Origin: an uncultured Eubacterium sp.
GTDB taxonomy: Bacteria > Bacillota > Clostridia > Lachnospirales > Lachnospiraceae
Assembly: GCA_947178105.1 (NCBI GenBank)
Contig: CAMWXD010000049.1
Location: 1-32,363 of the forward strand
Direction of reading: 5' to 3'
DNA: 32,363 bases
Part shown: positions 14,956 through 22,242 of the stretch, piece after piece
Layout of the letters: each line of letters begins with the position of its first letter
How positions within the stretch are numbered: the stretch's first letter is position 1
Program-made: the position numbers and the translations under genes
Notes under the pieces: generated by a model
The model's input: only the letters and a program-made list of their open reading frames with translations
Told to the model about the DNA's origin: nothing
Database searches by the model: none

Positions 14956-16566
14956 ATGGGCAGATTTTTAAACAAAGGCAATGAAAAATTTGAACGATTT
15001 TCCAGAACAAAATATTTTGTGGATAAAACGGCATTTCTCAATCGTTTATTAGAGCTGGACGACGATGAAAAATTCATTTGCAATAGCCGTCCGCGCAGAT
15101 TTGGAAAATCTGTGACGGCAGATATGCTGGTTGCTTATTTTAGTAAAGGCGCGGATTCCAAAAGCCTGTTTGCGCCGCTTGCTTGTGTAAAAAATGATAA
15201 ATTTTTAGAAAATCTAAACCGGTTTGATACGATATTTGTCGATATTCAGGCACAGTATGCGGAAGCACGGATAAAGAAGGTACAGGCAAATGAATATATA
15301 GAAAGAAACATCTTAAAAGAGCTGCAATTAGATGATCCGGGAGTCCTTACAGGGCAGGAGACTTTGGCGGAGGCATTGGCTAAAATATTCTACGAAACGG
15401 GCAGGCAGTTTGTCATTATATTTGATGAGTGGGATTATCCGATTAGGGAACTTGAAAAGGACATGACGGAACGGGAAGATTATATTGAATTTTTGCGTGG
15501 ATTGTTCAAAAACAGCGATGCCAGAGATTATATCCGCCTGGCATATCTTACTGGTATTCTCCCAATGATCCGGGCAAAAGGCCAGTCTGCTGTAAATAAT
15601 TTTAGAGAATATACGATGGTAAAGCCAAAGGATTTTGGAGCATTTATTGGTTTTACAGAGGAAGAAACACTGGCGTTGTGTAAGAAATATCAGATTGATT
15701 TTCAAAAAATGAAGGAGTGGTATAACGGCTATTATTTGAATGGCACAGCAGTTTATAATCCATTGTCGGTTGTAGAGGCTGTTTCAAACAATGATTTTGA
15801 CCAGTATTGGACGGAAACCGGGACTTACGAAGATATCAGGGAATTAGTCAATATCAATATGGACGGGTTACTGGATTGTATTTTGCTTATGCTTTCTGGT
15901 GAAAAAATTTCTTTGAATGTTCATGGATGTAAAAATGATATGCATACGTTTGCGAATAAAGACCAAGTAATCACCACGTTGGTGCATTTGGGATATTTTG
16001 CGTATAACTGCAGGACACGGGAGGTATATATTCCAAATAAAGAAATCCAAAGAGTTTTTCACGATTATGCGTCCTATGGCTGCCACGACAGATTTACAGA
16101 GTTTGCAGGATATTCGCAGGAAATGCTGGTGGCTATTCAAAACAAAGACCAGGTGCTTGTAGGAAAACTGGTACAATTGATACACAATGAGTTTGTTTCC
16201 AGCATTCGGTACAATGATGAAAATTCTCTTTGCTGCGTCGTTATGATAGCCATGTTGGCATCTCTGCGTAACTATCATAAAGCAATCCGGGAATTTCCAT
16301 GTGGAAAAGGTTTTGCTGACCTTTTGTATCTGCCGCTTTCAAAAGATGCAAATGTGCCTGTGATTCTTGTGGAATTAAAGTGGGATAAGAGTGCCGTAGC
16401 TGCGATTGCACAGATCAGGGAGCGGCAGTATCCGGAATCGCTGGAAGACTACGCAGGAGAAATATTGTTAGTAGGGATCGACTATGATAAAGACACAAAA
16501 GAGCATCAATGTGTGATAGAAACATATCAAAAACACCAATCGATCTGTACTTCGAACAGAGGATAA
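14956..16566 (+). CDS. AAA-ATPase-like / PD-(D/E)XK nuclease superfamily protein
   Basis: This is a 536-residue protein of the family often labelled AAA-ATPase_like plus DUF1703, abundant in gut Bacteroidetes and Clostridia. The N-terminus has the family opening FVDKTAFLNRLLE. The Walker A-like SRPRRFGKS has K51-S52, and Walker B is FVIIFDEWD (D157, E158). The C-terminal domain shows a PD-(D/E)XK-type core: GFADLLYLP with D455, then VELKW with E473 and K475. No signal peptide or membrane helix is seen. Function is not established; proposals include defence or mobile-element-linked roles. The ribosome binding site is weak (AAGGA about 13 bases upstream), so the exact start is moderately certain. 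The gene is AT-richer than its neighbours, which suits horizontal acquisition. Confidence 0.9.
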   Translation: MGRFLNKGNEKFERFSRTKYFVDKTAFLNRLLELDDDEKFICNSRPRRFGKSVTADMLVAYFSKGADSKSLFAPLACVKNDKFLENLNRFDTIFVDIQAQYAEARIKKVQANEYIERNILKELQLDDPGVLTGQETLAEALAKIFYETGRQFVIIFDEWDYPIRELEKDMTEREDYIEFLRGLFKNSDARDYIRLAYLTGILPMIRAKGQSAVNNFREYTMVKPKDFGAFIGFTEEETLALCKKYQIDFQKMKEWYNGYYLNGTAVYNPLSVVEAVSNNDFDQYWTETGTYEDIRELVNINMDGLLDCILLMLSGEKISLNVHGCKNDMHTFANKDQVITTLVHLGYFAYNCRTREVYIPNKEIQRVFHDYASYGCHDRFTEFAGYSQEMLVAIQNKDQVLVGKLVQLIHNEFVSSIRYNDENSLCCVVMIAMLASLRNYHKAIREFPCGKGFADLLYLPLSKDANVPVILVELKWDKSAVAAIAQIRERQYPESLEDYAGEILLVGIDYDKDTKEHQCVIETYQKHQSICTSNRG

Positions 16567-16570
16567 CTGC

Positions 16571-16599
16571 TTGACAAGAAACAAAATCCGTATTAAAAT
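16571..16599 (+). promoter_or_regulatory. promoter of the pheST T-box transcript
   Basis: Consensus TTGACA (16571-16576), a 17-bp spacer and TAAAAT (16594-16599) place the start near 16606, immediately before the T-box leader and just after the stop of the upstream gene. Confidence 0.75.
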
Positions 16600-16605
16600 A
16601 GTCCA

Positions 16606-16882
16606 ATGATTGGGCTTTGAACATATGTGAGTACAAAAGGCGCCGTAATACAGAGAAGGAGTGCCATCGGCTGAGAGCGTTCCCTGCGTCCCTTTTGGAA
16701 GTTTCAGTATGGGAGCTTTTTGGCGAAAAGCATAGATCGGTTTGCGTTAAGCCAAATGTCTGTGTAGCAAATCCTATTACACAAAATGAGTGCAGAGTAT
16801 TCCGGGCAGGGTATTCTGAATTAGGGTGGTACCGCGATTCACATCGTCCCTTGTTATGATAACAGGCGGCGGTGTTTTTTTA
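16606..16882 (+). promoter_or_regulatory. T-box leader, tRNA-Phe responsive
   Basis: The hallmark T-box sequence AGGGTGGTACCGCG is at 16823-16836, within the antiterminator that pairs with the uncharged tRNA acceptor end. Stem I upstream (about 16650-16750) carries the expected AGAGA-type element near 16652. A TTC triplet at 16703-16705, in GAAGTTTCAGTATGGGAG, is the likely specifier for phenylalanine. The competing terminator runs from about 16841 to GGCGGCGGTG and a run of seven T at 16875-16881. When tRNA-Phe is uncharged it stabilises the antiterminator and pheST is transcribed. Specifier placement is by eye. Confidence 0.92.
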
Positions 16883-16905
16883 TTTGTCAGAAAGGAGCAT
16901 TGCAA

Positions 16906-17943
16906 ATGAAAGATAAGATTACGGATATGATATCCGAAGTGAAAACCAAAATTGCTGCGGCAGCCAATGAAGGCGAGCTGCAAAGCGTAAAAAGCGCGTT
17001 TATCGGCAAGCAGGGTTCCCTGAGCCTTCTGATGAAGGAGCTTCCAAATCTGGGCCCTGCGCTTCGCCCGGAGATGGGAAAGCTGCTGAACCAGGCAAAG
17101 AACCAGGTGAAGGAGCTGGTGGATGCAAAGCGGATGGAGCTAAAGCTGAGGGCATCTGAGGTATCCCCGGATTTTGACTGTTCTGTTCCAGGAATTATGC
17201 CTAAGCGGGGAGGGCTTCACCCGATCACGCAGATGTGCTATGACTTAAACGATACGTTTCGTTCCATGGGGTTTGAGATTTTCCAGGAGGACGAGATCAC
17301 AAGCGAGATGTACGCTTTTGATAAGCTGAACTTTCCGCAGAACCATCCGGCGCGAGAGAGTATGGATACTTACTGGCTAGAGGGGCATGACAGCGGAAGC
17401 ACAAACGAAAAGCTCTGCCTGCGCCCGCATTTAACAGGTGGCAGCGTCCGTTATATGCAGACGCATAAGCCTCCGTACCGTTTTGTATATCCGGGGCGTG
17501 TGTATCGGAATGAAACGACGGACGCACACCATGAGCGGGCGTTTTTTCAGTACGAGGCGCTGATCGTTGACAAGGACATTACGTTTACATCGGGCAAAGT
17601 AATGATTAAGAGTATTTTGAGCAAGGTATTCGGCACGGATGTGGCTGTTCGGATGCGCTCCGGCTTTTTCCCTTTTGTGGAGCCGGGATTTGAGATTGAC
17701 ATGGAGTGCCAGGTCTGCGGGGGCAAAGGATGCAGCGTCTGCAAGCATGTGGGCTGGATTGAAGTCATGCCGGGCGGCTCGCCGCATCCGAATGTGCTGC
17801 GGGCTGCGGGGCTGAACCCGGATGAATATACGGGCTTTTATGTAAATATCGGTTTGGACAGGCTTGTGATGATGCGCTATGGCGTGGATGATGTCAGGCT
17901 GTTTCATAGCGCTGATTTAAGATTCCTGAATCAGTTCAGATAA
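16906..17943 (+). CDS. pheS: phenylalanine-tRNA ligase alpha subunit
   Basis: This is the catalytic alpha subunit of the alpha2-beta2 PheRS that attaches Phe to tRNA-Phe in the cytosol. It has 345 residues, the usual bacterial length. The N-terminal coiled coil (about 1-85) binds tRNA. The class II catalytic core follows: motif 2 region FVYPGRVYRNETTDAHHERAFFQ (written here as two overlapping blocks, FVYPGRVYRNE and DAHHERAFFQ), the FVEPGFEIDMEC block and motif 3 GLDRLVMMRYGVDDVR. A Cys cluster CQVCGGKGCSVCKHVG is typical of Firmicute PheS. The ATG at 16906 has AAGGAG 8 bases upstream; the TTG two codons earlier is too close to it. pheT follows after 12 bases. Confidence 0.97.
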   Translation: MKDKITDMISEVKTKIAAAANEGELQSVKSAFIGKQGSLSLLMKELPNLGPALRPEMGKLLNQAKNQVKELVDAKRMELKLRASEVSPDFDCSVPGIMPKRGGLHPITQMCYDLNDTFRSMGFEIFQEDEITSEMYAFDKLNFPQNHPARESMDTYWLEGHDSGSTNEKLCLRPHLTGGSVRYMQTHKPPYRFVYPGRVYRNETTDAHHERAFFQYEALIVDKDITFTSGKVMIKSILSKVFGTDVAVRMRSGFFPFVEPGFEIDMECQVCGGKGCSVCKHVGWIEVMPGGSPHPNVLRAAGLNPDEYTGFYVNIGLDRLVMMRYGVDDVRLFHSADLRFLNQFR

Positions 17944-17955
17944 GGAGAGAGGAAA

Positions 17956-20400
17956 ATGAAATTATCATTATCATGGATCAGGGATTATGTAAAGATCCCG
18001 GAAAATACAGATTTGAAAAAACTGGCGTATGACCTGACGATGTCTACCGTAGAGGTGGAGGATGTAGAATACCTTGCACGCCGTTTTGACCATATGGTTG
18101 TTGGCGTGGTGAAGGAAGTAAAGGCGCATCCGAATGCAGACAAGCTGAGGGTATGCAAAACAGACATCGGCGGCGGTGAGGTGAAGGATATCGTCTGCGG
18201 CGGGTGCAACCTGCGTGAAGGAATGCGTGTGGCTGTCTCCTGTCCTGGCGCCGTTGTCCGCTGGCACGGGGAAGGAGAGCCTGTGGCCATCAAAAATTCC
18301 AAGCTGCGCGGCGTGGAGTCTTTCGGCATGATCTGTGCTTCAGATGAGATCGGTCTGGGAGAACTGTTTCCGGCGTCACAGGAGGCGGAGATCCTGGATC
18401 TGTCTGCCTTTGACGTGCCGGCGGGGACACCGCTTGCGGACGCACTGGATATGAATGACGTGCTCTTGGAAATCGACAATAAATCCATGACAAACAGGCC
18501 AGACCTGTGGGGGCATTACGGCATTGCCCGCGAGATTGCGGCTTTGTATGGACTGCCTTTGGAAAAGATCGTGCCTTATGAGACGGATGTACAGTCAGAT
18601 TTTAAAGTAGAGGTCAAAGATGCGGACAGATGTGCAAGATTTATCGGCGTGGAGATGTCTGGTGTGGAAGTAAAGCCGTCGCCGTATAAGATGCAAAGCA
18701 GGATCTGGAAAGTGGGGATGCGCCCGATCAACGCACTGGTGGATATTACAAACTATGTCATGCTTGCCACCGGGAACCCGACTCATGCATATGATGCAGA
18801 TAATATTATGGGCAATATTGTAGTAAGAACGGCAAGCGAGGGAGAGAAGCTCAGCCTGTTAAACGGCAAAGAGCTAGAGCTGTGTGAAGACGACCTGGTA
18901 ATCACAGATGCCGAGGGGCCGGTTGGCCTTGCCGGTGTCATGGGCGGAGCCAAGGATTCGATCCTGCCTGATACGAAGCGCGTTATTTTAGAGGTGGCGA
19001 ATTTTGAGTCCACCGGGATCAGAAGGACGGCGCTTCGCTACGATAACCGAACCGAAGCTTCTTCCAGGTATGAAAAAGCCATTGACCCGGAGCGGTGCGG
19101 ACAGGCAGTGGCGCTTTCCATGCGGTATTTTCAGGAATTGTATCCAGAAATGAAAGTCACCGGATACTGTGACCAGTATGTGAAGAAGCTTGCGCGGGCG
19201 GAAATTGACGTGAACTTGGAGTGGCTGGCAAAACGCCTTGGAAAAAACCTGTCCAACGATGTGATTTGCAGAAAGCTGGAGCTTTTGGGCTTTGAGGTAA
19301 ATATTGACGGCTGCAACATGCATGTCGTTGCTCCTTCATGGCGTTCTACCGGCGATATTTCCATGAAAGACGATGTGATGGAAGAAGTTGCCAGAATGTA
19401 TGGCTACGATCGTTTTGAGGCTACAGAATTTACGACCGCCTTTACAGGGGCAATCAATCAAAAAGACCAGGATTTGGTCAGAAATATCAAAGAATACCTT
19501 GCCGTGCGCTGCGGGATGCAGGAGGTGTATACTTATCCATGGATGAACGACGTATTTGTGGACGCCGTGCTGCAAAGTACGCAGGGCGTGCTCAAGCTTG
19601 CCACACCGCCGGCGCCGGACCTGCGTTATATCCGTTCTTCCCTGCTCCCGAACCTTTGTGAAGCGGTTGTAAAGAATGAGCGCTATTTCAATGATTTTTC
19701 TATCTTTGAAGAAGCCCAGGTATTTTTTGACCAAAATTTCAGCTCTCCGTATGATAAAACAGAGTCCCTGCCGGCACAGCGCAGGCATATCGCGGCAGCT
19801 TTTGCAAGCAGTGAAAAAGATATTACGGCGCTGTTTCGGGAAGCAAAAGGCGTCCTTGCATATATGCCGCGCTATACCCATATGGAACCGTTTGCGTTTC
19901 AGCAGGAAGAAAAACCGGTATGGGCGGACAATGTGGTGTGGCTGAATATCTGTCTGAACGGTGAAAAGATCGGCGATATGGGCCTTTTGGCAAAAAAGGT
20001 ATCGATGGAGTGCGGAATTAAAAACCTTTCTGTCATGCTGTTTGAGCTGGATGCGACAAAGCTTATGCCGCTGAAATCCAGGACGAATCAGTTTGTGCAT
20101 CTTGCTGAATATCCGGAAACGGACTATGATATTTCGATGCTGTTTGAATCGGATGCGGTGTGGACACAGATCTATGACGCGGTTATGGGCAAAAAGAAAG
20201 CAAGCGCGCTGCTGAAAGAGGCTGCCTTTGTGGGCGAATACAGAGGAAAGCAGATTCCAGAAGGAAAGAAGTCCGTAACGATCCGCCTGACCATTGGATC
20301 GGATGAGAAGACGCTGACTTCTGAGGAGATTGAGCAGGCTGCGGGCCAGGTGATGAAAAAACTAGGGAAAAAGATGGGCGCACAGCTCAGGACACAATAA
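17956..20400 (+). CDS. pheT: phenylalanine-tRNA ligase beta subunit
   Basis: This is the beta subunit of PheRS, 814 residues, full length. Domains in order: N-terminal region and EMAP-type tRNA-binding fold (about 40-150, MVVGVVKEVKAHPNADKLRV); the B3/B4 editing domain that hydrolyses mischarged Tyr-tRNA-Phe (about 210-380, with AGVMGG and the TEASSRYEKAIDP block); B5 (about 400-470); a catalytically inactive class II-like core (about 480-690); and the C-terminal FDX-ACB anticodon-binding domain (about 720-814, EYPETDYDISMLF to the end). GGAGAGAGG precedes the ATG. It is coexpressed with pheS under the T-box. Arms of a possible terminator lie just downstream but are separated by the repeat at 20434. 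Confidence 0.97.
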   Translation: MKLSLSWIRDYVKIPENTDLKKLAYDLTMSTVEVEDVEYLARRFDHMVVGVVKEVKAHPNADKLRVCKTDIGGGEVKDIVCGGCNLREGMRVAVSCPGAVVRWHGEGEPVAIKNSKLRGVESFGMICASDEIGLGELFPASQEAEILDLSAFDVPAGTPLADALDMNDVLLEIDNKSMTNRPDLWGHYGIAREIAALYGLPLEKIVPYETDVQSDFKVEVKDADRCARFIGVEMSGVEVKPSPYKMQSRIWKVGMRPINALVDITNYVMLATGNPTHAYDADNIMGNIVVRTASEGEKLSLLNGKELELCEDDLVITDAEGPVGLAGVMGGAKDSILPDTKRVILEVANFESTGIRRTALRYDNRTEASSRYEKAIDPERCGQAVALSMRYFQELYPEMKVTGYCDQYVKKLARAEIDVNLEWLAKRLGKNLSNDVICRKLELLGFEVNIDGCNMHVVAPSWRSTGDISMKDDVMEEVARMYGYDRFEATEFTTAFTGAINQKDQDLVRNIKEYLAVRCGMQEVYTYPWMNDVFVDAVLQSTQGVLKLATPPAPDLRYIRSSLLPNLCEAVVKNERYFNDFSIFEEAQVFFDQNFSSPYDKTESLPAQRRHIAAAFASSEKDITALFREAKGVLAYMPRYTHMEPFAFQQEEKPVWADNVVWLNICLNGEKIGDMGLLAKKVSMECGIKNLSVMLFELDATKLMPLKSRTNQFVHLAEYPETDYDISMLFESDAVWTQIYDAVMGKKKASALLKEAAFVGEYRGKQIPEGKKSVTIRLTIGSDEKTLTSEEIEQAAGQVMKKLGKKMGAQLRTQ

Positions 20401-20433
20401 ATGAAACAAGGAACTGGCAAAAGGCTGTCATAG

Positions 20434-20550
20434 GTTACTTTTCACACCCAGACCTTTGCACTCCGCTGCAAAGGTCGTGAGAACGTGTAAATTCAGCCTA
20501 GAAGGCATCCAGTCCTTCGCCAAAGGCGAATTTTCAATGGACTGGATGCC
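20434..20550. mobile_element. structured repeat, copy B (right end missing)
   Basis: These 117 bases are identical by eye to 2284-2400 of copy A, including the left terminal sequence GTTACTTTTCACACCC, the 10-bp hairpin (20451-20476) and the 12-bp hairpin (20504-20550). The third hairpin and right terminal repeat are absent, and no clear target duplication is seen, so the copy is truncated or is a distinct shorter form. It sits between pheT and the marR promoter. CTGGCAAAAGGCTG (20414-20427) and CAGCTCTTTTGCAG (20550-20563), which are nearly complementary, flank it. Confidence 0.85.
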
Positions 20551-20566
20551 AGCTCTTTTGCAGCTT

Positions 20567-20629
20567 AAAATAGTTGACATTGTCCACTAAAAGGAGTATC
20601 ATTAAGTAGTGGACGATGTCAACTATTTT
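20567..20629 (+). promoter_or_regulatory. marR promoter with twin operator palindromes
   Basis: TTGACA (20574-20579), a 17-bp spacer and TATCAT (20597-20602) form a near-ideal promoter. Two 19-bp imperfect palindromes, TAGTTGACATTGTCCACTA (20571-20589) and TAGTGGACGATGTCAACTA (20607-20625), cover the -35 box and the start region. They are inverted relative to each other: with flanks, 23-bp arms match at 22 positions across a 17-bp gap. This is the geometry of a MarR-family autorepressor. Confidence 0.8.
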
Positions 20630-20646
20630 GAACAAAAGGAGGTATC

Positions 20647-21105
20647 ATGGGCAGATATGATAAAACAATCTGCGAAATCAGAAAGTTCAACCGATTTTAT
20701 ACGGTAAACATGGGTTTGCTAGACGCAGGGTATCTTGATACAGAATATTCGGTCGTAGAAACAAGGATTTTATTTGAAATGATGATGCATGAAAAATGTA
20801 TACAAAGCGATCTTGCAAAAGCGCTGCGTATAGACAAAAGCTATTTAAGCAGGCTTGTGAAACGGTTTCATAAGAATGGGCTGATCGAGAAAGAGAAGTC
20901 ATGCGAAGATAAAAGGACAGCCTATCTTACACTGACTGAAAAAGGAAGTACAGAGACAGAACGGTTGGTTGAGTTAACAAATAAGCGAATAAGAGCAAAA
21001 ATCCATTCATTAAGCGCAGACGACTGCGATGCGCTGTGCGGCGCAATGAACAGGATTATTTCAATTTTAGGGAAAGAGGATGCATATGAAAGTAATTCCA
21101 TTTGA
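20647..21105 (+). CDS. MarR-family transcriptional regulator
   Basis: This is a 152-residue winged-helix repressor that acts as a dimer. The helix-turn-helix and wing are visible: IQSDLAKALRIDKSYLSRLV (recognition helix), KRFHKNGLIEKEK, then the wing CEDKRTAYLTLTEKG with the conserved D-K-R. Flanking helices (about 1-30 and 105-145) give the dimer interface. AAAGGAGG lies 5 bases before the ATG. The twin palindromes around its promoter make autoregulation very likely. Its last 20 bases overlap the GNAT-cupin gene, so the two are one transcript and the enzyme is probably part of the regulated response. The ligand is unknown; MarR proteins commonly sense phenolics, oxidants or antibiotics. Confidence 0.95.
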   Translation: MGRYDKTICEIRKFNRFYTVNMGLLDAGYLDTEYSVVETRILFEMMMHEKCIQSDLAKALRIDKSYLSRLVKRFHKNGLIEKEKSCEDKRTAYLTLTEKGSTETERLVELTNKRIRAKIHSLSADDCDALCGAMNRIISILGKEDAYESNSI

Positions 21106-21877
21106 AGAAAAGTACAGGCAGGATTTTATTGCGTTTAATACGGACTGGATCGTATCGAATTTTGGATGCCTGGAAGAGCACGATATCGAAACATTTGAAA
21201 AAATCGATGAACAAATAGCAGCAGGAGCGATGATCTTTTTTGCGGTTGAAAATGATACGGCGCTGGCGACATGTATGGCAACGCCGATGGAAGGCACGAC
21301 ATGGGAAATTTGTAAGCTTGGTTCCAATAAAAAGATTCCGCATAAAGGCGCCGGGAGCGCAGTATTCGAAGCGGCGATGGAGTGGGCGCTGTGCCATGGA
21401 GCCGAACGGCTTTTTATTCTTTCCAACAGCAAATTGAAGCCGGCGCTGCATATTTATGAAAAATATGGCTTTCAGGAAATAAAACTTGACAATTATGAAT
21501 ATACCAGAGGAGATATTGCCTTTGAATATAAGAAAGAAACTGCCTGGGACACAAAGGCGGTAGTAAAGAAAGAGGATGCCGTAAAGAAGGTGTTTCAGGG
21601 TGTTTCGCTGGATTCCCTTGCAGTCGGCAGCAAGTCACAGGTCACAAAAATGAACTATGTAGCCGGAGATTATGCGTCTTTCCATCAGCATCCGCATGAA
21701 CAAAGCGGGTATGTAATTTCGGGAAAGTATGAGCTGACGATTGGAGACGGGAAGTATGAGCTGACTGCCGGTGATTCTTATGCTATTCCCGGCAATCAGG
21801 TTCATTCTTTCCGCGTCCTGGAAGGCGGCGAGGTCGTGGATGTGTTTACGCCGCCGAGAGAGGATTATCTTTCCTGA
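21086..21877 (+). CDS. GNAT acetyltransferase fused to a cupin domain
   Basis: This is a two-domain cytosolic protein of about 263 residues. Residues 1-155 are a GNAT N-acyltransferase: the acetyl-CoA loop region is KKIPHKGAGSAVFEAAMEWA, and the family ending is LKPALHIYEKYGFQEI. After a Lys-rich linker comes a single cupin beta-barrel (about 168-263) with FHQHPHEQSGYVISGKYELT (motif 1: His residues and Glu for a metal) and GDSYAIPGNQVHSFRVLEGG (motif 2 with His). The ATG at 21086 is favoured because GAAAGAGG is 6 bases upstream; the ATG at 21080 directly abuts it. The gene overlaps marR, indicating coupling. The cupin may bind a metal and the acceptor substrate, or sense a small ligand. No substrate can be named. 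Confidence 0.92.
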   Translation: MKVIPFEEKYRQDFIAFNTDWIVSNFGCLEEHDIETFEKIDEQIAAGAMIFFAVENDTALATCMATPMEGTTWEICKLGSNKKIPHKGAGSAVFEAAMEWALCHGAERLFILSNSKLKPALHIYEKYGFQEIKLDNYEYTRGDIAFEYKKETAWDTKAVVKKEDAVKKVFQGVSLDSLAVGSKSQVTKMNYVAGDYASFHQHPHEQSGYVISGKYELTIGDGKYELTAGDSYAIPGNQVHSFRVLEGGEVVDVFTPPREDYLS

Positions 21878-21953
21878 GTATACTGCCCTTTGTTATTGTC
21901 TTTGTCTGCTTTTTCCTGTTCCTTTGGCAAAAGAATTGTGCAAAACAAACAGA

Positions 21954-21982
21954 TAGACTTATGATGCAGGTTGTGATATACT
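21954..21982 (+). promoter_or_regulatory. extended -10 promoter before the 63-residue gene
   Basis: TATACT (21977-21982) preceded by TGA (extended -10 type TGN), with TAGACT 17 bp upstream (21954-21959), predicts a start near 21989. It would serve the small gene, hisS and perhaps aspS. No T-box or other leader is visible. Confidence 0.5.
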
Positions 21983-22023
21983 AAGCACTAAATGAATTGT
22001 GTTTAAGTCTGGGAGGTGATAGT

Positions 22024-22215
22024 ATGCCAAATACGCTCGAAGTGGCAAAAGAAGTCATTGATCAATTTCAGAAAATTCAAAAACATATGCTAATTGCAAA
22101 AGAAGAGAATGCTACAAGGACATATGATAGCCTGAAAGATGATTATTTATCTTTAAAAGCGATTCTGAACATAGCAGGTGTAAGTCTTGCTGAGATTGAT
22201 AAAATAAAAGAATAA
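22024..22215 (+). CDS. small helical protein upstream of hisS
   Basis: This is a 63-residue soluble protein that should be almost entirely helical, two or three amphipathic helices separated near ATRTYD and NIAGVS. GGGAGGTGAT lies 3-4 bases before the ATG at 22024, a strong ribosome binding site, and an extended -10 promoter is close upstream, so I consider it a real gene despite its size. It has no Cys, no membrane segment and no DNA-binding motif. I do not recognise the family; it lacks the SQELD signature of Spo0E-type phosphatases, which have similar length. It ends 27 bases before hisS and is probably cotranscribed. Confidence 0.7.
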   Translation: MPNTLEVAKEVIDQFQKIQKHMLIAKEENATRTYDSLKDDYLSLKAILNIAGVSLAEIDKIKE

Positions 22216-22242
22216 TGTTTGCTTGCACAGGAGGAACAAGAC

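Noticed and set aside
19336..20100. 254-codon minus-strand open frame opposite pheT
   Set aside because: It is antisense to conserved pheT coding sequence and has no start signals.
22216..22242. T-box or other riboswitch ahead of hisS
   Set aside because: The short gap holds only the ribosome binding site, and the region upstream of the small gene has no GGTGGTACCGCG-type motif.
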